Below, piece by piece: positions 1 to 10,410 of a stretch of DNA of 64,000 bases. The stretch covers positions 1,054,001-1,118,000 of the forward strand of contig NZ_AZUI01000001.1 of assembly GCF_000526995.1 (NCBI RefSeq), read 5' to 3'. The stretch's first letter is position 1, and the number at the start of each line of letters is the position of its first letter. Position numbers and translations under genes: made by a program. The stretch comes from Lacrimispora indolis DSM 755 (GTDB lineage: Bacteria > Bacillota > Clostridia > Lachnospirales > Lachnospiraceae). The notes beneath the pieces are model-generated. The model saw nothing but the letters and a program-made list of their open reading frames with translations, searched no databases and was not told the origin of the DNA.

Positions 1-153
1 AATCCCTACAAATTTCTGAGGATTTACCCCATCCCATTTGGTCAGGGAAATCCACAATCCATTGAGAGCGGGAAAAAACAGAAACAGCCCGAAAATCACC
101 AGAGTCGGCGCCAGCAAAAGGTATGGAAACACTTTCTGTTCAAAACTTCTCAT
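1..153 (-). CDS. Sugar ABC transporter permease, N-terminal fragment (cut by window edge)
   Basis: Reading the minus strand from the ATG at 153-151 gives 51 codons beginning MRSFEQKVFPYLLLAPTLVI and continuing through a hydrophobic first membrane helix to a WISLTKWDGVNP stretch. That opening, with a LAPTLxxFGLFxFFPxxxGxxxSLT pattern, is typical of MalF/UgpA-type permeases of carbohydrate ABC importers (established family knowledge). A GGAGG site stands about 8 bases before the start. The gene runs off the left edge, so its partners (second permease, binding protein) cannot be seen. It is a separate unit from rpoBC, being downstream of the rpoC terminator on the same strand. Confidence 0.75.
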   Translation of the reverse strand, partial: MRSFEQKVFPYLLLAPTLVIFGLFLFFPALNGLWISLTKWDGVNPQKFVGI

Positions 154-260
154 TCTCTTTACCTCCTCTTTTTCACAATTATACCATGAGGTTCCAAAGA
201 AAAACTTTGTTTTCTTGTGCAAATACCACAAAATATTGCCAAAATAAAGAGCCTGCTTTG

Positions 261-381
261 CAAACTCCTGCGCCTGCGGCGGTCCCACTGGGATATCTTC
301 CGCTTACGCCGCAGTGCGCATCCACAGAGGAGTGTTTTTATTTTACAAGGGTGTTCAGAGAACTTTCCTGTAAAATAAAAA
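261..381. repeat. Nested inverted repeats between rpoC terminator and ABC permease
   Basis: Two inverted repeats lie in this 270-base gap. The first pairs ACTCCTGCGC-CTGCGGCG (about 264-281) with CGCCGCAGTGCGCA...GAGGAGT (307-333). The second pairs GTTTTTATTTTACA (334-347) with TGTAAAATAAAAAC (369-382). The second right arm overlaps the T-rich tail of the rpoC terminator. No coding potential was recognised. It could be a decayed small mobile palindrome or extra terminator structure. Confidence 0.5.
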
Positions 382-412
382 CGCCCCTGGCAGTCTGATC
401 CTGCCAAGGGCT
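374..412 (-). terminator. rpoC intrinsic terminator
   Basis: On the minus strand, just past the rpoC stop, the stem CCCTTGGCAG / CTGCCAGGGG with a short loop is followed by CGTTTTTATTTT. This is a standard Rho-independent terminator closing the rpoBC operon. Confidence 0.85.
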
Positions 413-422
413 ATCTTACATC

Positions 423-3400
423 TTATTCTGCTGTCTCGTTCTCGTCAATATCCAAAACCTCTTCCGCCTCATCAAAGCCATCGTCTGTCAGCAGAATCTC
501 TTCATCATCCTCTGACAGGGTGATCTCATCCTTATCATCGAAAGCGGAATCTGTATTCAATCCGATGGTGCGGTAACGCTTCATGCCGGTACCGGCCGGA
601 ATCGGCTTACCAATGATTACGTTCTCTTTAAGACCGATCAAGTGGTCCACCTTGCCGTTGATGGCAGCTTCAGTCAGAACCTTTGTGGTCTCCTGGAAGG
701 AAGCTGCGGATAAGAAGGAATCAGTAGCCAGAGATGCTTTTGTGATACCAAGCATAACCTGCTTTCCTTCTGCCGGGTTCTTTCCTTCCGCAAAAAGGGA
801 GTCGTTTAAATCATTGTAATCCAGAACATCCATGGAGGTTCCCGGAAGCACATCACTGTCTCCGCTTTCCTCGATCTTAATCTTCTTAAGCATCTGTCTT
901 ACGATCATCTCAACGTGTTTATCATTGATTTCAACACCCTGTAAACGGTATACACGCTGTACTTCCTGGATCATATAATCCTGGACAGCGCGGACGCCTT
1001 TGATCTTTAAGATGTCGTGAGGGTTCACACTACCTTCGGTCAGCTCATCGCCGGCTTCAAGCACCTGGCCATCCTGAACCTTGATCCTGGATCCGTAAGG
1101 AATCAGGTAGGTCTTGGAATTGCCGGTCTCATTCTCGGTCACAATGATCTCCCGCTTTTTCTTGGTGTCCTTAATGGTCACCACGCCGCCGAATTCTGCG
1201 ATGATCGCAAGACCCTTTGGCTTACGTGCTTCAAAAAGTTCCTCAACACGGGGAAGACCCTGTGTGATATCGCCGCCGGCAACACCGCCGGTGTGGAAGG
1301 TACGCATGGTAAGCTGGGTTCCAGGCTCACCGATGGACTGGGCAGCGATGATACCGACTGCTTCGCCTACCTGAACCGGCTGTCCTGTAGCCATGTTCGC
1401 TCCGTAACATTTTGCACACACGCCCAGATGGGATTTACAGGTTAAAACGGTACGGATCTTTATGGAATCACGTCCAAGCTTCTTTAACACATTCATAACC
1501 GCAGCAGCTCGCTTTGGCGTACACATGTGATTTGCCTTTACAATAACTTCCCCTGTATCCGGATCAGTAATGGTTTCTGCAATGAAACGGCCTGTAATAC
1601 GTTCCTCCAGGCTTTCAATGGTTTCCTGGCCGTCTGTAAAGGCCTTGATCTCCATAAACGGCGTATCCTTACCTTCGCAGCAGTCGATCTCACGGATAAT
1701 AAGATCCTGGGAAACGTCTACCAGACGTCTGGTTAAATAACCGGAGTCAGCAGTACGCAAAGCTGTATCAGAAAGTCCTTTACGGGCTCCATGAGCGGAG
1801 ATAAAGTACTCCAAAACGTCAAGACCTTCACGGAAATTGGACTTGATAGGAAGCTCAATGGTATGACCGGTAGTATCAGCCATAAGTCCACGCATACCTG
1901 CCAGCTGCTTGATCTGCTTATCAGAACCACGGGCTCCGGAATCAGCCATCATATAGATGTTGTTGTATTTATCAAGTCCTGTCAACAGATCATGGGTCAG
2001 CTGGTCGTCGGTCGCTTTCCATGTGTCAATTACTTCTTTATAACGCTCTTCCTCCGTAATAAGACCGCGGCGGAAGTTCTTTGCAATCTGGTCAACCGTC
2101 GCCTGAGCGTCAGAGATCAGCTTCGGCTTGCTTTCCGGTACGGTCATGTCGGAGATGGATACGGTCATAGCCGCTCTTGTAGAGTACTTATAACCGATGG
2201 CCTTGATATCATCCAAGGTCTCTGCAGTCTGAACTGCGCCATGGACATTGATGACCTTTTCAAGAATCTGCTTTAACTGCTTCTTTCCAACATGGAAGTC
2301 AACTTCCATTAAAAGCTCGTTGCCTGGAACGGATCTGTCAACAAATCCCAGGTCCTGAGGAACGATCTCATTGAAAATGAAACGGCCTACAGTTGATTCC
2401 ACGGCTCCTGTCTTTACGGTTCCATCAGGCATCCTCTTGCTCACCCTGGCTTTAATTCTGGAATGAAGGGTAACTGCCTGGTTCTCATAAGCGAGAATGG
2501 CTTCATTCACGCTCTTAAATACCATTCCTTCACCCTTGGCCCCCGGTCTTTCCTGGGTCAGGTAATAAATTCCCAAAACCATATCCTGGGAAGGAACTGC
2601 CACAGGACCGCCGTCAGAAGGCTTTAATAAGTTGTTTGGTGATAAGAGAAGGAAACGGCATTCTGCCTGGGCTTCCACGGAAAGCGGCAGATGAACCGCC
2701 ATCTGGTCTCCGTCAAAGTCGGCGTTGAACGCAGTACAAACCAATGGGTGAAGCTTAATGGCTTTACCTTCTACCAGGATCGGTTCAAATGCCTGGATAC
2801 CAAGTCTGTGAAGGGTAGGCGCACGGTTTAACATAACCGGATGCTCTTTAATAACATCTTCCAGCACATCCCATACCTCTGTCTGAAGACGCTCTACCAT
2901 CTTTTTTGCATTCTTTATATTATGAGCGGTTCCGTTGGAAACCAGCTCCTTCATAACAAAAGGTTTAAACAGCTCAATAGCCATTTCCTTTGGAAGACCG
3001 CACTGGTAGATCTTAAGCTCCGGTCCTACTACGATAACGGAACGTCCGGAATAATCCACACGCTTACCTAAAAGGTTCTGGCGGAAACGTCCCTGTTTTC
3101 CCTTTAACATATCGGAAAGGGACTTTAAAGCACGGTTTCCAGGTCCGGTTACCGGCCTTCCACGTCTGCCGTTGTCAATGAGGGCATCCACCGCTTCCTG
3201 AAGCATACGCTTTTCGTTGCGGACAATGATGTCCGGAGCGCCCAGCTCCAACAGACGGGCAAGACGATTGTTACGGTTTATAATTCTTCTGTATAGATCA
3301 TTTAAGTCTGAGGTGGCAAAGCGGCCGCCGTCAAGCTGTACCATAGGACGGATATCCGGAGGAATTACCGGAACAACCGTCATGATCATCCACTCCGGTA

Positions 3401-4085
3401 AGTTGCCGGAATTACGGAATGCCTCTACCACTTCCAGTCTCTTGATGATCCTGGCACGTTTCTGGCCTGTGGCTTCCTTTAACCCCTTCTTTAACTCCTC
3501 AGAGTCCTTTTCAAGATCAATGGACTGCAAAAGCTCCAGAATGGCTTCCGCACCCATTCCCACACGGAAGGTGCCGTAGCCGTATTTTTCTATTTCTTCC
3601 CGGTATTCCTTTTCTGATAAGACCTGCTTATACTGCAGTCCCGTATTACCGGCTTCCAGCACCACATAAGATGCGAAATACAGCACCTTTTCCAGGGTCC
3701 TTGGAGAAATGTCCAGGATCAGACCCATACGGCTGGGAATCCCTTTAAAATACCAGATATGAGAAACAGGAGCGGCCAGCTGGATATGGCCCATACGTTC
3801 CCTGCGGACACTGGCCTTCGTTACTTCAACGCCGCACCGGTCACAGATAACGCCTTTGTACCGGATCTTCTTATATTTACCACAGTGGCATTCCCAGTCC
3901 TTGCTCGGTCCAAAGATCCGTTCGCAGAACAGACCGTCTTTTTCCGGCTTTAAGGTCCTGTAGTTGATAGTCTCCGGCTTTTTCACTTCACCATGGGACC
4001 ATTCCAGGATCTTCTCCGGAGATGCCAAACCGATCTTAATGGCATCAAATGTCATTGGGTGGTAAGTTTCATTATTTTCAGGCAT
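423..4085 (-). CDS. rpoC: DNA-directed RNA polymerase subunit beta'
   Basis: Largest RNA polymerase subunit, 1220 residues, a usual length for Firmicutes. Visible landmarks in order: the N-terminal zinc site with Cys66, Cys68, Cys81 and Cys84; the catalytic magnesium motif NADFDGD at 454-460; the bridge-helix/trigger-loop region in the middle; and a second Cys cluster ([11 protein letters not shown]) in the C-terminal half. The protein ends in an acidic tail rich in D and E. Start ATG with a purine-rich site before it. It lies 18 bases after rpoB and is co-transcribed with it, ending at a strong terminator. Family assignment is certain. Confidence 0.99.
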   Translation of the reverse strand: MPENNETYHPMTFDAIKIGLASPEKILEWSHGEVKKPETINYRTLKPEKDGLFCERIFGPSKDWECHCGKYKKIRYKGVICDRCGVEVTKASVRRERMGHIQLAAPVSHIWYFKGIPSRMGLILDISPRTLEKVLYFASYVVLEAGNTGLQYKQVLSEKEYREEIEKYGYGTFRVGMGAEAILELLQSIDLEKDSEELKKGLKEATGQKRARIIKRLEVVEAFRNSGNLPEWMIMTVVPVIPPDIRPMVQLDGGRFATSDLNDLYRRIINRNNRLARLLELGAPDIIVRNEKRMLQEAVDALIDNGRRGRPVTGPGNRALKSLSDMLKGKQGRFRQNLLGKRVDYSGRSVIVVGPELKIYQCGLPKEMAIELFKPFVMKELVSNGTAHNIKNAKKMVERLQTEVWDVLEDVIKEHPVMLNRAPTLHRLGIQAFEPILVEGKAIKLHPLVCTAFNADFDGDQMAVHLPLSVEAQAECRFLLLSPNNLLKPSDGGPVAVPSQDMVLGIYYLTQERPGAKGEGMVFKSVNEAILAYENQAVTLHSRIKARVSKRMPDGTVKTGAVESTVGRFIFNEIVPQDLGFVDRSVPGNELLMEVDFHVGKKQLKQILEKVINVHGAVQTAETLDDIKAIGYKYSTRAAMTVSISDMTVPESKPKLISDAQATVDQIAKNFRRGLITEEERYKEVIDTWKATDDQLTHDLLTGLDKYNNIYMMADSGARGSDKQIKQLAGMRGLMADTTGHTIELPIKSNFREGLDVLEYFISAHGARKGLSDTALRTADSGYLTRRLVDVSQDLIIREIDCCEGKDTPFMEIKAFTDGQETIESLEERITGRFIAETITDPDTGEVIVKANHMCTPKRAAAVMNVLKKLGRDSIKIRTVLTCKSHLGVCAKCYGANMATGQPVQVGEAVGIIAAQSIGEPGTQLTMRTFHTGGVAGGDITQGLPRVEELFEARKPKGLAIIAEFGGVVTIKDTKKKREIIVTENETGNSKTYLIPYGSRIKVQDGQVLEAGDELTEGSVNPHDILKIKGVRAVQDYMIQEVQRVYRLQGVEINDKHVEMIVRQMLKKIKIEESGDSDVLPGTSMDVLDYNDLNDSLFAEGKNPAEGKQVMLGITKASLATDSFLSAASFQETTKVLTEAAINGKVDHLIGLKENVIIGKPIPAGTGMKRYRTIGLNTDSAFDDKDEITLSEDDEEILLTDDGFDEAEEVLDIDENETAE

Positions 4086-4103
4086 GCGCGGTTCTCCCTT
4101 CCA

Positions 4104-7100
4104 TTATTCTTCGTCTGAATCCTCAAATTCCACGTCATCGAAATCCTCAAAAGAATCTTCGACAACGTCTACCTCCTCATCTTCATCGACGGTTACCAGT
4201 TCATCATCCTTAAATTCCTGCTTCTGATAACCTAAGTCACTAAAGGATTCTTCTTCCCGGTAATGCCTGTCGCCCTCGATGATGGATCTTAAATCTGTTT
4301 CTTCGTAATCGGTACTTTCCGCGATCTGAACCTCCGTATTGTCATCACGCAGCACTCTTACATCAAGCGCCAGAGACTGAAGCTCTTTTAACAATACCTT
4401 GAAGGATTCCGGAATTCCCGGCTCAGGAATATTATCGCCCTTTATGATGGCCTCGTAAGTTTTTACACGCCCTACCACATCATCGGATTTCACGGTCATG
4501 ATCTCCTGCAGTGTGTAGGAAGCACCATAGGCCTCCAGAGCCCAAACCTCCATCTCTCCGAAACGCTGGCCGCCGAACTGGGCTTTACCTCCGAGAGGCT
4601 GCTGGGTAACCAGAGAGTATGGTCCTGTGGAACGGGCATGGATCTTATCATCAACCAGATGATGCAGCTTCAGATAGTGCATGTGGCCGATGGTAACCGG
4701 GCTGTCAAAAAACTCGCCGGTACGGCCGTCACGAAGACGGACCTTACCGTCACGGTTAATGGGAACGCCCTTCCACAATTCCTTGTGTTCCAGGTGATCG
4801 CCCAGATACTGAATGACCTCAGGCTTTAATGTTTCACTATATTTTTCCTGGAAATCCTCCCACTCCGTATTTACGTAGTCGTTGGCTACATCCAGGGTAT
4901 CCATAATATCAATCTCGTTTGCTCCGTCAAATACAGGAGTTGATACGTTAAATCCAAGAGCTCTTGCTGCCAGGCTTAAATGGATCTCAAGCACCTGCCC
5001 GATGTTCATACGGGACGGCACGCCCAAGGGGTTCAACACGATGTCAAGAGGGCGGCCATTTGGAAGGAACGGCATATCTTCTACCGGAAGCACCCGGGAA
5101 ACAACACCCTTGTTTCCGTGACGGCCGGCCATCTTATCACCTACAGAGATTTTTCTCTTCTGGGCAATGTAAATGCGGACAGTCTGGTTTACGCCTGGTG
5201 AAAGCTCATCGCCGTTTTCTCTTGTAAATACTTTTGCATCCACAATAATTCCGTAAGCACCGTGAGGAACCTTTAAGGAGGTATCACGGACTTCTCTTGC
5301 TTTTTCGCCGAAGATTGCGCGCAGCAGCCGTTCCTCTGCAGTCAGTTCTGTCTCTCCCTTAGGAGTGACCTTACCAACCAGGATATCACCGGCACGGACT
5401 TCTGCACCGATTCTTATGATTCCTCTTTCGTCAAGATCCTTTAAGGCATCCTCGCCCACTCCCGGAACATCTCTGGTGATCTCTTCCGGTCCTAATTTGG
5501 TATCACGGGCTTCCGCCTCATATTCTTCGATATGGACAGAGGTATAAACATCCTCCTGAACCAGCTTCTCGCTTAAGAGAACCGCATCCTCGTAATTGTA
5601 ACCTTCCCAGGTCATGAACCCGATCAGGGGGTTCTTGCCAAGAGCGATCTCACCGTTCTGAGTGGACGGGCCGTCTGCAATGACTTCTCCCTTTTCCACA
5701 TGGCTGTTCTTATATACGATTGGCTTCTGGTTATAGCAGTTTGACTGGTTGCTTCTCTTAAATTTGGTCAGGCGGTAAATATCCTTTCCGCCGTCAGAAT
5801 CTCTCTTGATAATAATTTCATTGGAAGCGGAACGCTCCACAACACCGGCATTTCTGGCAACAACGCAAACACCGGAGTCTACCGCCGCCTTGGATTCCAT
5901 GCCGGTTCCTACTACAGGAGTCTCTGTTGTTAACAGGGGCACGGCCTGACGCTGCATGTTGGATCCCATGAGGGCACGGTTTGCATCGTCGTTCTCAAGG
6001 AAGGGGATCATGGCAGTTGCAACGGAAAATACCATCTTAGGAGAAACGTCCATGAGGTCAATGTTTTTCCTCTGGAACTCGGAAGTTTCTTCACGGAAAC
6101 GTCCGGAAATATTCTTATGAACAAAGTGACCGGCCTCATCCAAAGGCTCATTTGCCTGGGCAACCACGAAGTTATCTTCTTCGTCAGCTGTCAGGTAAAT
6201 AACCTCATCAGTGACCACCGGGTTCTGGGCATTGGTCTTATCCACCACACGGTAAGGAGCTTCTACAAATCCATACTGGTTTACTCTCGCATAGGTAGCA
6301 AGAGAGTTGATCAGACCGATGTTAGGACCTTCCGGCGTCTCAATGGGGCACATGCGGCCATAATGGGTATAGTGAACGTCCCGGACCTCAAATCCGGCAC
6401 GGTCTCTGGAAAGACCGCCAGGTCCCAATGCGGACAGACGTCTCTTATGGGTCAGCTCTGCCAGAGGGTTGTTCTGATCCATAAACTGTGACAGCTGGGA
6501 GCTTCCGAAGAACTCTTTCACAGCCGCTGTGACAGGTTTGATATTGATCAGGGACTGGGGCGTAATGCCATCCATATCCTGTGTTGTCATACGCTCCCGG
6601 ACCACTCTTTCCATTCTGGAAAGACCGATGCGGTACTGGTTCTGTAAAAGCTCGCCTACGGCCCGGATTCTACGGTTTCCTAAATGGTCGATATCATCAG
6701 CCGTACCCACCTCTTCTTCCAGATGCATGTTGTAATTGATGGATGCCAGGATATCTTCCTTTGTGATATGCTTTGGAATCAGCTCGTTTATATTTCTGTG
6801 AAGGGCATTCTTAAGAGCCTCCTCATCCTCGCTTCCAGCTTCTGCCAGGATTTTTTCAAGGGCAGGATAGAATACTAATTCTGTAATACCTGCATCCTTG
6901 GGATCAAAGTTTACAAAAGAAGTTAAATCTACCATTAAGTTGGAAAGGACCTTCTGCTTGCGCTCCACTCCTTCCAGCCACACAAAAGGAACAGCCGCAT
7001 TCTGAATATCGGTCGCAAGCTGCTTGTCTACTGTAGTTCCAGCCTCTGCCAGGATTTCGCCGGTCGTGGTATCCACCACATCCTCAGCAAGAACATGGCC

Positions 7101-7970
7101 TGTGATACGGTTTTTGAAATGAAGCTTTTTATTGAATTTATATCTTCCGACCTTTGCAAGATCGTATCTTCTGGGGTCAAAAAACATACTATTTAACAAA
7201 CTTTCAGCACTATCAACAGATAACGGTTCACCTGGGCGGATCTTTTTATATAACTCCAATAAGCCATCCTGGTAATTATCGGACGTATCCTTACCAAAGC
7301 TGGCTAATAATTTCGGTTCCTCGCCGAACAGTTCAATAATCTCTGCGTTAGTGCCAAAGCCCAGGGCACGGATCAGCACGGTTACCGGAACCTTTCTGGT
7401 TCTGTCCACGCGCACGTAGAAAATGTCATTGGAGTCTGTTTCATACTCCAGCCATGCACCTCTGTTTGGAATTACCGTACAGGCATAAAGCTCTTTTCCT
7501 ACCTTGTCATGTTCGATACCATAATATATACCTGGGGAACGTACCAACTGGCTTACAATAACTCGCTCGGCACCGTTAATCACAAAGGAACCGGTATCTG
7601 TCATAAGCGGAAGATCACCCATGAAGATCTCATGTTCATTAATTTCATCTTTATCTTTATTGCAAAGCCTTACCTTTACCTTTAAAGGAGCCGCATAGGT
7701 TGCATCTCTTTCCTTGCATTCTTCTATTGTGTACTTGATATCGTCCTTACATAATGTAAAGTTGACAAACTCAAGACTTAAGTGTCCCGCAAAGTCTGCA
7801 ATCGGAGAGATGTCTTCAAAGACTTCCTTTAATCCTTCATCAAGGAACCACTGATAGGAATTCTTTTGAATCTCAATCAGGTTTGGCATCTCAAGCACTT
7901 CTTTTTGTCTTGAGAAGCTCATTCTCAGGCTCTTACCGGCTGGGACCGGACGCATTCTGCTTTTCTCCAT
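4104..7970 (-). CDS. rpoB: DNA-directed RNA polymerase subunit beta
   Basis: Second-largest RNA polymerase subunit, 1288 residues. The rifampicin-pocket segment reads [20 protein letters not shown] followed by [10 protein letters not shown], i.e. the common drug-sensitive form with no known resistance substitution. The C-terminal region keeps the [21 protein letters not shown] signature and then carries a roughly 60-residue, very acidic tail. Start ATG ([15 protein letters not shown]). Unlike the frequent rplKAJL-rpoBC arrangement, no L7/L12 gene precedes it here: upstream lies a divergent small membrane-protein gene, and rpoB has its own consensus promoter at 8063-8091. Confidence 0.99.
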   Translation of the reverse strand: MEKSRMRPVPAGKSLRMSFSRQKEVLEMPNLIEIQKNSYQWFLDEGLKEVFEDISPIADFAGHLSLEFVNFTLCKDDIKYTIEECKERDATYAAPLKVKVRLCNKDKDEINEHEIFMGDLPLMTDTGSFVINGAERVIVSQLVRSPGIYYGIEHDKVGKELYACTVIPNRGAWLEYETDSNDIFYVRVDRTRKVPVTVLIRALGFGTNAEIIELFGEEPKLLASFGKDTSDNYQDGLLELYKKIRPGEPLSVDSAESLLNSMFFDPRRYDLAKVGRYKFNKKLHFKNRITGHVLAEDVVDTTTGEILAEAGTTVDKQLATDIQNAAVPFVWLEGVERKQKVLSNLMVDLTSFVNFDPKDAGITELVFYPALEKILAEAGSEDEEALKNALHRNINELIPKHITKEDILASINYNMHLEEEVGTADDIDHLGNRRIRAVGELLQNQYRIGLSRMERVVRERMTTQDMDGITPQSLINIKPVTAAVKEFFGSSQLSQFMDQNNPLAELTHKRRLSALGPGGLSRDRAGFEVRDVHYTHYGRMCPIETPEGPNIGLINSLATYARVNQYGFVEAPYRVVDKTNAQNPVVTDEVIYLTADEEDNFVVAQANEPLDEAGHFVHKNISGRFREETSEFQRKNIDLMDVSPKMVFSVATAMIPFLENDDANRALMGSNMQRQAVPLLTTETPVVGTGMESKAAVDSGVCVVARNAGVVERSASNEIIIKRDSDGGKDIYRLTKFKRSNQSNCYNQKPIVYKNSHVEKGEVIADGPSTQNGEIALGKNPLIGFMTWEGYNYEDAVLLSEKLVQEDVYTSVHIEEYEAEARDTKLGPEEITRDVPGVGEDALKDLDERGIIRIGAEVRAGDILVGKVTPKGETELTAEERLLRAIFGEKAREVRDTSLKVPHGAYGIIVDAKVFTRENGDELSPGVNQTVRIYIAQKRKISVGDKMAGRHGNKGVVSRVLPVEDMPFLPNGRPLDIVLNPLGVPSRMNIGQVLEIHLSLAARALGFNVSTPVFDGANEIDIMDTLDVANDYVNTEWEDFQEKYSETLKPEVIQYLGDHLEHKELWKGVPINRDGKVRLRDGRTGEFFDSPVTIGHMHYLKLHHLVDDKIHARSTGPYSLVTQQPLGGKAQFGGQRFGEMEVWALEAYGASYTLQEIMTVKSDDVVGRVKTYEAIIKGDNIPEPGIPESFKVLLKELQSLALDVRVLRDDNTEVQIAESTDYEETDLRSIIEGDRHYREEESFSDLGYQKQEFKDDELVTVDEDEEVDVVEDSFEDFDDVEFEDSDEE

Positions 7971-8012
7971 TGACGTTTCACCCCTGTTTTCTTTCTAATC
8001 ATTTCTGTTTTT

Positions 8013-8037
8013 GGGCATAAATGTACCTTTAAGGCAC
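8013..8037 (-). repeat. Divergent copy of the ATACCTTTATGCC leader element before rpoB
   Basis: In rpoB sense the leader contains GTGCCTTAAAGGTAC then ATTTATGCCCAAAA. This matches the first hairpin (GCC...GGT) and conserved core of the leader repeats found before murI, ppiB, licD and rfbH. The second hairpin is weak here. It lies about 45-65 bases before the rpoB start, inside the 5' leader made from the promoter at 8063-8091. Confidence 0.5.
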
Positions 8038-8062
8038 ACAAATCCACAATAGTGCACATTCC

Positions 8063-8091
8063 ATAATATCACGACGTTGTCAAGGTGTCAA
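8063..8091 (-). promoter_or_regulatory. rpoB promoter (sigma-A type)
   Basis: Minus strand -35 TTGACA (8091-8086), 17-base spacer and -10 TATTAT (8068-8063). It predicts an rpoB leader of about 85 bases. Its -35 box is only 11 bases from the -35 of the divergent promoter. Confidence 0.85.
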
Positions 8092-8102
8092 GCATTTTTT
8101 AC

Positions 8103-8131
8103 TTGTATTTTCCAAGAAAACGTGTTATACT
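8103..8131 (+). promoter_or_regulatory. Promoter of the small membrane-protein gene
   Basis: Plus strand -35 TTGTAT (8103-8108), 17-base spacer, -10 TATACT (8126-8131). Back to back with the rpoB promoter. Confidence 0.75.
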
Positions 8132-8179
8132 ATTGCAGATAGGCCCAATTTACAAAATGAACTATTGGAGGTATTCCCG

Positions 8180-8629
8180 GTGAGCACATTTTTAAACGTA
8201 TTATTAGTGATTCTTTTCATCGCAGCCGTGGCTCTGGCAGTCCTTTATTTTCTTGGAAGAAAGCTGGAAAAGCGTCAGGTGGAACAGCAGCAGGCATTGG
8301 AAGCTGCGGCACAGACCGTGTCCATGCTGGTGATCGATAAAAAGAAGATGAAGCTAAAGGATGCAGGGCTTCCTAAGATCGTGTATGAACAAACCCCAAA
8401 GTATATGCGCCGCACAAAACTGCCCATTGTAAAGGCAAAGGTTGGCCCAAAGGTTATGACACTGATCGCTGACGCCAAGGTGTTCGAGGTGCTTCCGGTT
8501 AAAACAGAAGCTAAGGTTGTGGTAAGCGGTATCTACATAACCGAGATCAAGAGCCTTCGGGGCAAAGCGGTTCCTCCGGCGCCGAAAAAGAAGACATTCT
8601 TGGACAGGTTTAAGAAGATCGGAAAGTGA
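8180..8629 (+). CDS. Small single-span membrane protein of unknown function
   Basis: About 149 residues from the GTG at 8180, chosen because GGAGG at 8167-8171 is 8 bases upstream; the in-frame TTG at 8165 overlaps that site. The N-terminus holds one strong membrane helix (about residues 3-24, LNVLLVILFIAAVALAVLYF). A helical Q/E/A-rich linker follows, then a basic cytosolic domain with many K residues and a V-rich beta-like segment (VEAKVVVSGIYITEIKSL region), ending in KKKTFLDRFKKIGK. I do not recognise a named domain. Divergent from rpoB with its own promoter and terminator. Membrane location is inferred from sequence; no function is proposed. Confidence 0.75.
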   Translation: MSTFLNVLLVILFIAAVALAVLYFLGRKLEKRQVEQQQALEAAAQTVSMLVIDKKKMKLKDAGLPKIVYEQTPKYMRRTKLPIVKAKVGPKVMTLIADAKVFEVLPVKTEAKVVVSGIYITEIKSLRGKAVPPAPKKKTFLDRFKKIGK

Positions 8630-8701
8630 GATTTCTGTATTCACTGATACATGGATACCCGTTTTTTAGAAAGTGATCTGTATTATAAAAAGATCTGTGC
8701 A

Positions 8702-8743
8702 GAATGCCGGAGCGCGATTTTAATCGCATTCCGGCATTTTTTG
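8702..8743 (+). terminator. Intrinsic terminator after the small membrane-protein gene
   Basis: Stem GAATGCCGGA / TTCCGGCATT enclosing a second small stem (GCGATT / AATCGC), followed by TTTTTT. Strong plus-strand terminator. Confidence 0.85.
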
Positions 8744-9053
8744 TTGATAAAGCACAGTTTTGGCCGTCATATTTTGTCCGGCCGGTTCATGGCCGGGAAG
8801 TAACCCACGAAAAGCTCCGGCCCCGATTCCTCATATTATATTAGGAAGAAACCCTGTCCTTTTTCCAGTTCTTAGGAACATGCCTCATTCATTTCTGTTT
8901 TAATTATTTCATCTATGCTGTTCTATTGTCATCAAAAAGAGATTACAGTTTTCTTTTAATTTATCTCAAATCCAATATTAATCTAAACTTTAATGCATAT
9001 TTCCGGCGAATACCATTATCATAGTTGTTTTCAATTAAATTTTAAAAAACCAA
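8744..9053. other. Gene-free stretch upstream of sod
   Basis: About 310 bases without a supported gene. The first 100 bases are unusually GC-rich, with the small palindrome CCGGCCGG and GGCCGGTTCATGGCCGG. A short open stretch on the minus strand (reading GPELFVGYFPAMNRPDKI) is flanked by stops and has no start or ribosome site, so it is not called. The remainder is AT-rich spacer. Confidence 0.4.
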
Positions 9054-9112
9054 TTGACAAAACCGAACATATGATATACAATTAAACCACAAGGTAGTTA
9101 GTCAATACTAAC
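9054..9112 (+). promoter_or_regulatory. sod promoter with downstream palindrome
   Basis: -35 TTGACA (9054-9059), 17-base spacer, -10 TACAAT (9077-9082). About 15 bases downstream of the -10, GTTAGT-CAAT-ACTAAC (9097-9112) forms a perfect 6-bp palindrome that could be a repressor site. It does not match a PerR box. Confidence 0.65.
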
Positions 9113-9166
9113 CTCATTAAAAGATAACCAATTCAATATAAATTTAGCAATGAAAGGAGAATTACT

Positions 9167-9787
9167 ATGTTTAATCAAATACAATTATCTTACGCATATG
9201 ACGCTTTAGAACCCCATATCGATGCTCTCACAATGGAGACTCATTATTCCAAGCATCATGCAGCTTACACCAAAAACTTAAATGACGCTGCTGAGAAGGC
9301 CGGTGTTGCAGATAAAGAAATCACCTCCCTGCTCTCTTCTCTGGACAGCATCTCCGACGAAGCGCTCAGGAAGGCGATACGCAACAATGGCGGAGGTTTC
9401 TATAATCATAACCTCTATTTTTCCACCATGAGTCCTGACGGCGGCGGCGAACCTGACGGTTTCCTTAAAGATGCCCTGGAAAAAGCTTTTGGAAGCTTTC
9501 CTGACTTTCAGAATCAGTTAAGCGGCCTGGCTGCCGGCCAGTTTGGATCAGGCTGGGGCTGGCTGTCAGCAAACCGTGATGGCAGTCTGGTGCTTTCCGC
9601 CAGTGCCAATCAGGACAACCCTCTCATGGAAGGCAAAGGTTTTGTTCCTATTCTTGGCATTGATGTTTGGGAACACGCCTACTACCTGAAATATAAGAAT
9701 CTTAGAGCCGACTATATCAAGGCATTTTTCAATGTAATTGATTGGAAGGCCGTTGCTTCTAACTATGAAAACATAATGAAAGGTTAA
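9167..9787 (+). CDS. sod: Iron/manganese superoxide dismutase
   Basis: Cytosolic enzyme that dismutates superoxide to oxygen and hydrogen peroxide. 206 residues, the usual length. The four metal ligands are present: His26 (in HYSKHH), His81 (in FYNHNLYF), Asp166 and His170 (in DVWEHAYYLKY). Start ATG with AAAGGAG before it. It is followed after 16 bases by dps, so the two form an oxidative-stress operon: SOD makes peroxide and Dps uses peroxide to oxidise iron. Whether Fe or Mn is used cannot be read from the motifs alone. Confidence 0.96.
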   Translation: MFNQIQLSYAYDALEPHIDALTMETHYSKHHAAYTKNLNDAAEKAGVADKEITSLLSSLDSISDEALRKAIRNNGGGFYNHNLYFSTMSPDGGGEPDGFLKDALEKAFGSFPDFQNQLSGLAAGQFGSGWGWLSANRDGSLVLSASANQDNPLMEGKGFVPILGIDVWEHAYYLKYKNLRADYIKAFFNVIDWKAVASNYENIMKG

Positions 9788-9803
9788 GAAAAGGAGGAAT
9801 ATA

Positions 9804-10244
9804 ATGAGCAAGAATTTATTTGAAAAACTTAATGAGTATCTGGCTAACCAGCAGGTCATGTATATCAAGCTTCATAACCTGCACTGGTATGTGAAAGGCC
9901 GCAGCTTCTTCACTCTCCATGCAAAGCTGGAAGAGCTGTATGACCAGACTGCACAGGTCATGGATGACGTGGCAGAGCGGCTTCTGGCCTTGGGCGGTTC
10001 TCCTGTAGCCAGCCTAAAGGAGGCACTGGCTCTCTCTTCCGTGAAAGAGCTGGAGGACGTTCCTATTTCATCAGATGAAACCATTAAAAGCCTGATCTCG
10101 GATGTGGAATACTGGATCCGGGATACAAAAGAAATTGTTAAGCTGGCCGAGGACGATGATGATGGAGCTACCGCTGATCAATTTAACGGTTATCTGGCTG
10201 AATACCAGAAGCTTCTGTGGATGCTGAAATCATATATGAGCTGA
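9804..10244 (+). CDS. dps: Dps-family ferritin-like DNA/iron protection protein
   Basis: 146 residues. Dps proteins form 12-mers that oxidise and store iron with peroxide and protect DNA (family knowledge). The interface ferroxidase ligands are visible: His27 (HNLHWYVKG), His39 (FTLHAKLEELYD), Asp54 and Glu58 (QVMDDVAERL). These match the Listeria Dps ligands with a constant 4-residue offset. Good ribosome site (GGAGG) before the ATG. Second gene of the sod-dps operon; ends at a strong terminator. Confidence 0.95.
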   Translation: MSKNLFEKLNEYLANQQVMYIKLHNLHWYVKGRSFFTLHAKLEELYDQTAQVMDDVAERLLALGGSPVASLKEALALSSVKELEDVPISSDETIKSLISDVEYWIRDTKEIVKLAEDDDDGATADQFNGYLAEYQKLLWMLKSYMS

Positions 10245-10257
10245 GTTTATGAAAATC

Positions 10258-10306
10258 AAAAAATGCCGCTTCCTGCAGTAGTTTCGTCAGGAAGCGGCAT
10301 TTTTTG
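10258..10306 (+). terminator. sod-dps operon terminator
   Basis: Perfect stem ATGCCGCTTCCTG / CAGGAAGCGGCAT flanked by A and T runs on both sides, so it works in both directions. Confidence 0.9.
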
Positions 10307-10321
10307 CATTGAATTCTTTAT

Positions 10322-10374
10322 AAAAACAGGGCCGTTGCCCCAGGTTGATTTCTCAACAATGGTACAACGGCCCC
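10322..10374 (-). terminator. Terminator of the cell-wall-binding protein gene
   Basis: Minus strand stem GGGGCCGTTG / CAACGGCCC (arms at 10365-10374 and 10329-10337) followed by TGTTTTTA. Confidence 0.8.
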
Positions 10375-10410
10375 AGAAAAGCACCTGAAATTATTTCATT
10401 TAATAATGAA

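Noticed and set aside
1791-2276. Long plus-strand open frame inside rpoC
   Set aside because: Antisense to a conserved rpoC region; no ribosome site or recognisable protein.
8761-8850. Short minus-strand peptide GPELFVGYFPAMNRPDKI as a gene remnant
   Set aside because: Bounded by stops within about 22 codons, no start or ribosome site; cannot be told from chance in GC-rich spacer.
9097-9112. PerR box before sod
   Set aside because: The palindrome GTTAGT-CAAT-ACTAAC does not match the PerR consensus; only a generic operator is proposed.
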